This document shows, piece by piece, positions 58,582-64,000 of a stretch of 64,000 nt of DNA. Position numbers and translations under genes: made by a program. Below the pieces are notes generated by a model, which worked only from the letters and a program-made list of their open reading frames with translations, had not been told where the DNA came from and made no database searches. Positions within the stretch are counted from its first letter, which is position 1. Each line of letters opens with the position of its first letter. This DNA comes from Thermostichus vulcanus str. 'Rupite' (GTDB taxonomy: Bacteria > Cyanobacteriota > Cyanobacteriia > Thermostichales > Thermostichaceae): contig NZ_JAFIRA010000001.1 in assembly GCF_022848905.1 (NCBI RefSeq), positions 62,001-126,000 on the forward strand, given 5' to 3'.

Positions 58582-59301
58582 TTAAGGTTTTTCCTCCACC
58601 CATCCCTCCCCAGAACTGGGGGGTTCGAACTTGTAGCCCACCCCACGAACGGTGCGAATTAGCTCCGGTTGGCTGGTATCGGTTTCTAATTTCTTGCGGA
58701 TCTGGCCGATGTGCACATCCACCACCCGTTCATCCCCCTCGTGGTTGAAATTCCACACCTCTTGAATTAACTCAGCCCGCCGCCACACACGCCCTGGATG
58801 TCGGGCTAGAGCGTAGAGTAGGTCAAATTCCAACGCGGTCAGGTTAATCAAGCGCTGATCTCGGGTCACTTCTCGAGTTTCTGGATCGATGACTAAAGAG
58901 GCAAAGGTCAACATCGGAGCCGAGGCAATTTCGGTTTTCAGCCGTTGTCGCCGCAAAATGGCTTGCACTCGCGCTTGCAATTCTGGCAAGCTGAACGGCT
59001 TGGTCAGGTAGTCATCTGCCCCCAACTGGAAACCCTGCAACTTGTCGGCAGCACTCACCCGGCTGGTCAGCATCAACACGTAAACACCCGTTTCTTTTTG
59101 CATCTGCTGACAGAGGTCGTAACCGCTCACATCCGGCAAATTCAGATCCAAAATCACCAGAATCGGTTGAAAGGAGCGCAACCGTTGTAGGCCCTCAGCC
59201 CCCGTCACTGCCACCTCGACGGAATAGCCTTGCCGCTGCAAATACCGCTGTAACAGTGTACAGATGCTGGGATCATCATCAATGATGAGGATACGTGACA
59301 T
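58582..59301 (-). CDS. OmpR-family response regulator
   Basis: The 239-residue protein has a receiver (ILIIDDDPSICTLLQRYLQR, LVILDLNLPDVSG, LMLTSRV, DDYLTKPFS) and a winged helix (LTALEFDLLYALARHPGRVW, RVVDVHIGQIRKKLE, GVGYKFEPP). All phospho-site residues are present. No kinase is next to it. The target is unknown. Confidence 0.93.
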   Translation of the reverse strand: MSRILIIDDDPSICTLLQRYLQRQGYSVEVAVTGAEGLQRLRSFQPILVILDLNLPDVSGYDLCQQMQKETGVYVLMLTSRVSAADKLQGFQLGADDYLTKPFSLPELQARVQAILRRQRLKTEIASAPMLTFASLVIDPETREVTRDQRLINLTALEFDLLYALARHPGRVWRRAELIQEVWNFNHEGDERVVDVHIGQIRKKLETDTSQPELIRTVRGVGYKFEPPSSGEGWVEEKP

Positions 59302-59820
59302 GGCGACTTCAGACTCTCAGGGCCGGGATGGACAACATGGATGCAGGTTTGGGCAAGGACTCAATGACGAGCAGCGATTCTAGGATGGAAAGCTCCCTCA
59401 GCCAGCCTACGGAGTTGCACAGAAGAGATGAGAAAGCAACAGATAGAACAAACTCAACACACTCCATCAGAATCGCTGCTGGAATGGATGATCAACCCAA
59501 GTGATTTAGGTTTATCAGATTATTTCAGGTCTTATCCATTGCATCACATAGGGAGTTTATCCTGCCTGGGGCACTCTTTCTCTCCGTAAATTACCTGAGG
59601 TTGGTTCCAAAATTGGGTCACTATCCCACTAGGTTGCCCGGAATTGAGGGGAAGGGTAACGTGGGAGAGATCCGGAAAAGGGATCCCATGCCAGGAGTTG
59701 ATCCAAGCGGCAGGGTGTGTTTTGCCGGATCCCAGCGGTCAAGGCTGAGAGTAAATCAAAGAGTAAAAAATTGATTGAGAGTGGCAGGGTGATACTTGAT
59801 TCCAGACATTCCAGAGGCTT
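59302..59820. other. 519-bp spacer with a possible structured RNA
   Basis: No protein gene is visible. At 59579-59670 a fold is possible: TCTCTCC (59579-59585) pairs with GGAGAGA (59664-59670), TTACC (59591-59595) with GGTAA (59655-59659), and inside TGGG (59614-59617) with CCCA (59625-59628). It lies about 150 bases upstream of the 59821 gene, so it could be a leader element or small RNA. It matches no RNA family I know. Confidence 0.3.
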
Positions 59821-60192
59821 ATGTACAACCCCGAAGAAGTCTTTCGCAAAGATATCCAGTTGGCCCTCTTCACCTGGGGGATCCTAGAACTGGCCTGTTT
59901 TGTGATTATCCCCTTTACGGGTGCTTATGAGTTTGCCCAAGTGGCGGATTGGCTGTGGCCCTCTTTGGTACTGGGGCCGGTGGGGGCAGTGGTGGTGGCC
60001 TTCTGTTCTAAGGTGGTGCTGGCTGCCAACAATATCCCGGATCCCAAAAAGAAAAAAGCCCAGCGACAGATGGCTCAGGTGTTCAGCTTCTTTGGCTTTC
60101 TGGGCTTGGCGTTGCCCCTGATTTTGGCTGGCTGGGTGTTCGGGCGGGAAATTTTGACTACAGACTGGCAGAATAAGTTCACCAACGAGTGA
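59821..60192 (+). CDS. Small membrane protein of unknown function
   Basis: The 123-residue product has three hydrophobic segments (LALFTWGILELACFVIIPFT; LWPSLVLGPVGAVVVAFCS; VFSFFGFLGLALPLILAGW) with a Lys-rich loop (DPKKKKAQRQ) between the second and third. No family is recognised. The gene is followed 29 bases later by the aminotransferase. Confidence 0.7.
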   Translation: MYNPEEVFRKDIQLALFTWGILELACFVIIPFTGAYEFAQVADWLWPSLVLGPVGAVVVAFCSKVVLAANNIPDPKKKKAQRQMAQVFSFFGFLGLALPLILAGWVFGREILTTDWQNKFTNE

Positions 60193-60221
60193 GTCCAAGA
60201 CCAATCTTGCCGCCCCCCTCA

Positions 60222-61391
60222 ATGACGTTCTCCCGAATGCAGGCGGTGCAATCGCCCATGATCCCGCTGGTGGCGGAGTTGATCCGTCAGCACCCAGGCA
60301 CCATTTCTCTTGGACAGGGGATCGCCTACTACGGCCCACCCCAGGCGGCGATCGACCAAATTACCCAGTTTCTCGCTCAACCCAGCAACCACCAGTACCA
60401 ACCGGTACACGGGATCCCGTCGCTGATCGAGGCTATCGAAAAGAAGCTGTGCCAAGAGGATGGTTACCAAACAGGGTCGGGGCGGCGGGTGGTGGTGACA
60501 GCAGGCAGCAACATGGGCTTTCTCAATGCGGTGCTGGCCATTACCCAGCCCGGAGACGAGATCATCCTGCAAACCCCCTACTACTTCAACCACGAAATGG
60601 CGGTGACGATAGCGGGGTGTCGAGCTGTCTGTGTGCCCACGGACGAAAACTACCAGTTGCAACTGGGATCCATTGAGGCGGCCATCACAGAGCGAACGCG
60701 GGGCATTGTTACCATTTCCCCCAACAATCCAACTGGAGTGGTGTATCCGCCTGCCGCCCTCAAAGTTGTCAACCAACTTTGCCGAGAACGGGGCCTCTAC
60801 CACATTCACGACCAAGCCTATGAGTACTTCCTCTACGAGGGGATCCCGCCCTTTTCCTTGGTGAGCTTACCGGAAGGGGTTGACCACACTCTCTCCTTGT
60901 TCTCTTTGTCGAAGTCCTATGGGTTTGCGGGCTGGCGCATCGGCTATATGGTGATCCCGGAGGCGCTGTTTATGCCGATCCTGAAAATTCAAGACACCAA
61001 TTTGATCTGTCCGCCGGTGATCTCTCAATATGCAGCTTTGGGGGCATTACAAGTGGGATCCGCCTACTGTCGGGAACGGCTGGGATCCCTTGAGGCCGTG
61101 CGTCGGGTGGCTCTATCTGCTTTTCAAGCTTTGGGAGAACGGGTGCAGATCCCCACAGCACAAGGAGCCTTTTACTTTTTGCTACGCCTGAAAACCGATT
61201 GGCCGGCCATGGCGGTGGTGGAGTACTTGATCCGTGAGCAGCGGGTGGCGGTCATTCCCGGAGATACCTTTGGGTTGGCGTCGGGAGAAGGGACCTGTTA
61301 TCTCCGGGTTGCCTATGGGGCGCTGGATCCCACTACGGCAGCTGAAGGGATTGGCCGTTTGGTAGAGGGCCTGCAGCACCTGTTGGGCTAG
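60222..61391 (+). CDS. Class I/II pyridoxal-phosphate aminotransferase
   Basis: The 389-residue enzyme has ISLGQGIAYYGPP, VVVTAGSNMGFLNAVLAITQ, PGDEIILQTPYYFNHEM, SPNNPTGVVYPP, HDQAYEYFLYEG and the PLP Lys in SLSKSYGFAGWRIGYMVIP. ATG 60222 gives a normal length; an upstream GTG at 60189 overlaps the preceding gene. The substrate cannot be assigned: aspartate, aromatic acids or methionine-cycle ketoacids are all possible. Only one small cyanobacterial membrane-protein gene precedes it. Confidence 0.9.
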   Translation: MTFSRMQAVQSPMIPLVAELIRQHPGTISLGQGIAYYGPPQAAIDQITQFLAQPSNHQYQPVHGIPSLIEAIEKKLCQEDGYQTGSGRRVVVTAGSNMGFLNAVLAITQPGDEIILQTPYYFNHEMAVTIAGCRAVCVPTDENYQLQLGSIEAAITERTRGIVTISPNNPTGVVYPPAALKVVNQLCRERGLYHIHDQAYEYFLYEGIPPFSLVSLPEGVDHTLSLFSLSKSYGFAGWRIGYMVIPEALFMPILKIQDTNLICPPVISQYAALGALQVGSAYCRERLGSLEAVRRVALSAFQALGERVQIPTAQGAFYFLLRLKTDWPAMAVVEYLIREQRVAVIPGDTFGLASGEGTCYLRVAYGALDPTTAAEGIGRLVEGLQHLLG

Positions 61392-61569
61392 TGGGGGATC
61401 CCTGGGCCTATCCTTCCCGGAGAGGGTGGGATCCGAAGATGTTATAAATTGGGATGCAAGTGCTCCTGCGCCCCGGCTGGAGCCAAAAGGGTACCGAAGG
61501 GATCCCTGTCCCTGTTCCCTGTCCCTGTATTTTGTCAGTGTGTTTCTGGATGGTTGAGGTGAAGAGCCC

Positions 61570-62532
61570 ATGTACCCGAACGAGACGACTGCTCAACCGG
61601 AGCTGGAGGTGAGTCGCCGTAACTCTGGACAGTCTGTATCTACCCCGGCTGTGCAGAGGCTGAACCGGGATCCCAGATTGCGTTCAGCGACTTCTCTCTC
61701 CTATGAGTCCCCATGGGTACAGGATTTGGATAGCGAATCGGCGGGTTACTACCCCATGCGAGGTCGTTCTTCTCGTTCTTCCGGCAGTTTTCCCTTTGGC
61801 ACCTTGATGGTAGCCAGTGTCTCGATTGGGGCTTTGGCCGCTTTGGGTTGGCAAGTTTGGCAGATTTTATTGCCGATGTTGGAACCCCCTTCAACCCCTC
61901 AGTTTCAGCAGGCCGTCCGCTTGGATCCCTTGCCCAGTCCGGTCAGTTTGCCCACCAATGCCCCTGTCACAGATGGGCCCGCGGCAGGCAGAATTGACCC
62001 TGGGGAGTTTCCCCCTGGTAGTCGAGGTCGGGTGATCGAGCCGATTGGTCTGGCGATTCGCAGTCAACCTGCCGCTGATGGAGCCTATCAGGGGGGGATC
62101 GTGCTGGGAGAAACCGTCACGGTGTTGGAGTACAGTGCCGATGGCCGTTGGCAACGGGTACGGCGAGAGCTGAATGGACAGGAGGGTTGGGTACGCGCTG
62201 GCAACCTGGGCCCAGTCGCGGGCTCTGGAGTGGTGGCCACTGTTAATTCTCCAGATGTTTCTCCAGAGGATCCCACGGCGGCATCCACCCCCCTACCAAC
62301 CCGGGCTCCTGCACCGGCAGCTGTTTCTGTAGGCAGTCAAGGGCGGGTGATTGAGCCGATTGGTCTGGCTTTGCGGGCGACTCCGGAAGCCGAAGGGGCC
62401 TACATTGGGGGCGTGCCCATGAACGAGGTGGTGACGGTCTTGGGCCTGAGTGAAGATGGTCGTTGGCAGCGCATTCGTCGTCAGGATGGTCAAGAAGGTT
62501 GGGTGCGGGCCGGCAACTTAGCCCAGGAGTAA
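61570..62532 (+). CDS. Membrane-anchored protein with two bacterial SH3 domains
   Basis: The 320-residue protein has a Ser/Arg-rich cytoplasmic N-terminus, one membrane segment (about 78-100, TLMVASVSIGALAALGWQVW), and two SH3b domains in the periplasm, each opening GRVIEPIGLA(I/L)R and closing GQEGWVRAGNL. They are joined by a Pro/Thr linker. Such domains usually bind peptidoglycan or peptides. GAGGTGA lies 8 bases before the ATG. The upstream spacer carries TCCCTGT-type short repeats near 61503-61530. Confidence 0.85.
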   Translation: MYPNETTAQPELEVSRRNSGQSVSTPAVQRLNRDPRLRSATSLSYESPWVQDLDSESAGYYPMRGRSSRSSGSFPFGTLMVASVSIGALAALGWQVWQILLPMLEPPSTPQFQQAVRLDPLPSPVSLPTNAPVTDGPAAGRIDPGEFPPGSRGRVIEPIGLAIRSQPAADGAYQGGIVLGETVTVLEYSADGRWQRVRRELNGQEGWVRAGNLGPVAGSGVVATVNSPDVSPEDPTAASTPLPTRAPAPAAVSVGSQGRVIEPIGLALRATPEAEGAYIGGVPMNEVVTVLGLSEDGRWQRIRRQDGQEGWVRAGNLAQE

Positions 62533-62669
62533 GGCCCGTTCAGGGATCCGACGGAAGGGATCCCGCTCATTGTTTCCATAAGTTTTTTCCATAGGATGCC
62601 CCAGCGGGGGATTGTGACCCAAGAAAGCTTGTGTTTCGGTAGAACAGTACCGTGACAGGGCGACCTGTG

Positions 62670-63575
62670 ATGCACAGTTCATTTCGCTTGGGCCGTTCAT
62701 GCTGGGATCCCTTGGGGAACAGGCTGACTTTGCTGGTTCTGATGGTAGGGCTGGGATCCACCCTGATCGCTTGTCGCCAAAATCCGGATTCCCCTTCTGA
62801 GGAGCCCAGGAATGAGATAGCCTCTGAACCCCTTCTTCCAACAGAGGCAGAGATGGGTACTCTGGAATTGTGGGCCAATGGCGAGGCGTTTATTCGGGAG
62901 GGCTTTGTCTCCAAAGATGGCTGGGCCCTGAGTTTCAATCAGGTGTACGTCACCCTGGCGGACATCACGGCCTACCAAACGGATCCCCCCTTTGAACCCG
63001 AATCTGACGGGGAATTGCAAGTGCAAACCCAGGTGGGTCTACCGGGCCCAATCACTGTCAATTTAGTCAGCACCCCCGAAGAACGGGCTTTGCTGGGATC
63101 CCTCACTGCCCCCGCTGGCCACTACAATGCGCTCTCTTGGCGGATGGTTCCGGCGGTTTTTGGCCCGGCCACGGGCTATTCCCTCTGGATTCAGGGATCC
63201 GCTCAGGGGGATCCCGGCGAAACGATTGATTTCGTGCTCAAGTTCCCGCAAGAACTGGCCTTTACCTGTGGCGAATATGTTGGCGAGGAACGCAAAGGGT
63301 TCGTTACCCCGGATCAAACCGCTGATCTAGAGGCCACGTTCCACTTCGACCACCTGTTCGGAGATGGCGAATTGCCTCCTGAGGACAGCTTGAATCAATC
63401 GGCGCTGGGGTTTGCTCCTTTGGCAGCCTTGGCCGTTCAGGGATCCCTGGAGATGGATTGGGCCAGCCTGCAGGAGAAGCTCAGCCCAGCTGAGGCCGAC
63501 TCAGTGGTGGAGATCCTCAGGGGATTAGGCCATGTCGGGGAAGGGCACTGCCGCGAGACCGCAGCCCGCCCCTAG
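62670..63575 (+). CDS. Lipoprotein of unknown function
   Basis: The 301-residue product has a signal peptide with lipobox STLIAC (Cys about residue 34), then an extracytoplasmic domain with a DUF4382-like look (SFNQVYVTLADITAYQTDPP, ITVNLVSTPEERALLGSLTA, PAGHYNALSWRMVPAVFGP). ATG 62670 is preferred over GTG 62652. It lies 41 bases upstream of a gene resembling metal-uptake accessory proteins, so the pair may act together in nickel or cobalt uptake; that is inference. Confidence 0.7.
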   Translation: MHSSFRLGRSCWDPLGNRLTLLVLMVGLGSTLIACRQNPDSPSEEPRNEIASEPLLPTEAEMGTLELWANGEAFIREGFVSKDGWALSFNQVYVTLADITAYQTDPPFEPESDGELQVQTQVGLPGPITVNLVSTPEERALLGSLTAPAGHYNALSWRMVPAVFGPATGYSLWIQGSAQGDPGETIDFVLKFPQELAFTCGEYVGEERKGFVTPDQTADLEATFHFDHLFGDGELPPEDSLNQSALGFAPLAALAVQGSLEMDWASLQEKLSPAEADSVVEILRGLGHVGEGHCRETAARP

Positions 63576-63616
63576 AGCACACACGACTCATCAGGTATTT
63601 GCAGGTATTTGTATTT

Positions 63617-64000
63617 ATGCACACAGGCTGGTCAAAGCATTGGAGGATTGCCCTCAGGTTGGAACTGGGATTGTTGGGCTTAAGCTTGCTCATCCCTTCT
63701 CAGGCTTGGGCCCATGGGGTGGAAGCATCTTATCAGGCTATTCCCACCTTTCAAATCGAGGCCCGTTACGATACCGGCGAACCGCTGGCATCCGCGCAGG
63801 TGACCGTGTTTGCGCCAACGGATCCGACGAGACCTTGGCAAGAAGGGCAAACCGATGCCGCTGGGCGGTTTGTCTTGCAACCGGATCCTGAACTGAGGGG
63901 CCTTTGGCAGGTTCGGATTCGCCAAGCCGGTCATGGGGTGCTGTTGAATGTGCCGGTTGGGGACTTGGAAAGCGGAACGGCAGGGATCAGCAGCAGCTCC
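63617..64000 (+). CDS. Secreted carboxypeptidase-regulatory-like protein, partial (runs off the right edge)
   Basis: The 128 visible codons start with a signal peptide (LGLLGLSLLIPSQAWAHG, cleavage after AWA) and continue as a beta-sandwich: YQAIPTFQIEARYDTGEPLA, SAQVTVFAPTD, GQTDAAGRFVLQPD, LWQVRIRQAGHGVL. It resembles the DUF4198/NikK-like accessory proteins that precede CbiM-type nickel/cobalt transporters in cyanobacteria. The mature N-terminus begins His-Gly, as such metal-binding proteins often do. The cut at 64000 hides the rest. Confidence 0.75.
   Translation, partial: MHTGWSKHWRIALRLELGLLGLSLLIPSQAWAHGVEASYQAIPTFQIEARYDTGEPLASAQVTVFAPTDPTRPWQEGQTDAAGRFVLQPDPELRGLWQVRIRQAGHGVLLNVPVGDLESGTAGISSSS

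Overview
The window reads as chromosome of a thermophilic unicellular cyanobacterium, probably close to the hot-spring Synechococcus/Thermostichus (JA-type) lineage. Evidence for a cyanobacterium: sqdB for sulfolipid, a UbiA prenyltransferase of the plastoquinone type, a carotenoid oxygenase, a Ycf29-like regulator, a ComFB-like protein, a LabA-like NYN protein, cobD and a polyamine pair speD-speE. The palindrome GGGATCCC (often as GGATCC) is scattered through genes on both strands, as HIP1 is in other cyanobacteria. The lineage name is inference; no rRNA is present. I found no tRNA, rRNA or CRISPR array.

Layout. 1-3928: partial PAS-like gene, Rrf2 regulator overlapping cobD, and a membrane-anchored FAD oxidoreductase. 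4046-5990: an SBBP-repeat gene split by an IS605/IS1341-type element whose tnpB is itself broken by a 23-bp palindromic mini-repeat; a 3 x 27-bp tandem repeat lies in the element. 6037-16031: housekeeping (argG, ahcY, ruvX, an lpxB-like/ElyC-like/ubiA run, a response regulator, cca, hemH). 16277-19401: an EAL-domain gene with one in-frame amber codon, divergent from a REC-wHTH-Hpt-REC regulator.

19482-31783 is the accessory region of interest. A LysR regulator fused to an ABC-type sulfonate/nitrate substrate-binding domain faces, across a 789-bp divergent spacer, a same-strand series: APS-reductase-alpha-like flavoprotein, 2[4Fe-4S] ferredoxin, HEAT-repeat protein, MIP18-Mrp/ApbC Fe-S carrier, TauE-type exporter, YeiH-type exporter, then a binding protein, permease and ATPase. 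The binding protein is recognisably related to the domain fused to the regulator. The set resembles the Pseudomonas asfRABC arylsulfonate-desulfurisation genes. I infer uptake of an organosulfur anion, reductive desulfonation without a visible monooxygenase, sulfite export, and regulation by a cytosolic copy of the transporter's own sensor domain.

32019-49763: carotenoid oxygenase, ffh, small unknowns, gmk, speD-speE, sqdB, a histone-deacetylase-family protein, a ComFB-like gene, the lepA-yqeK-rsfS run, a NYN protein, glyQ, an Anbu proteasome-like peptidase, a dynamin-like GTPase, a DUF427 protein and a TolB-like lipoprotein. 49788-64000: a Thermus-like ribD, a frameshifted aminotransferase, an EI24-protein remnant, a pentapeptide-repeat protein, two histidine kinases followed by a LuxR-type response regulator, an orphan ABC ATPase, an OmpR-type regulator, a second aminotransferase, an SH3-domain membrane protein, a lipoprotein, and the start of a secreted protein resembling nickel/cobalt-transport accessory proteins.
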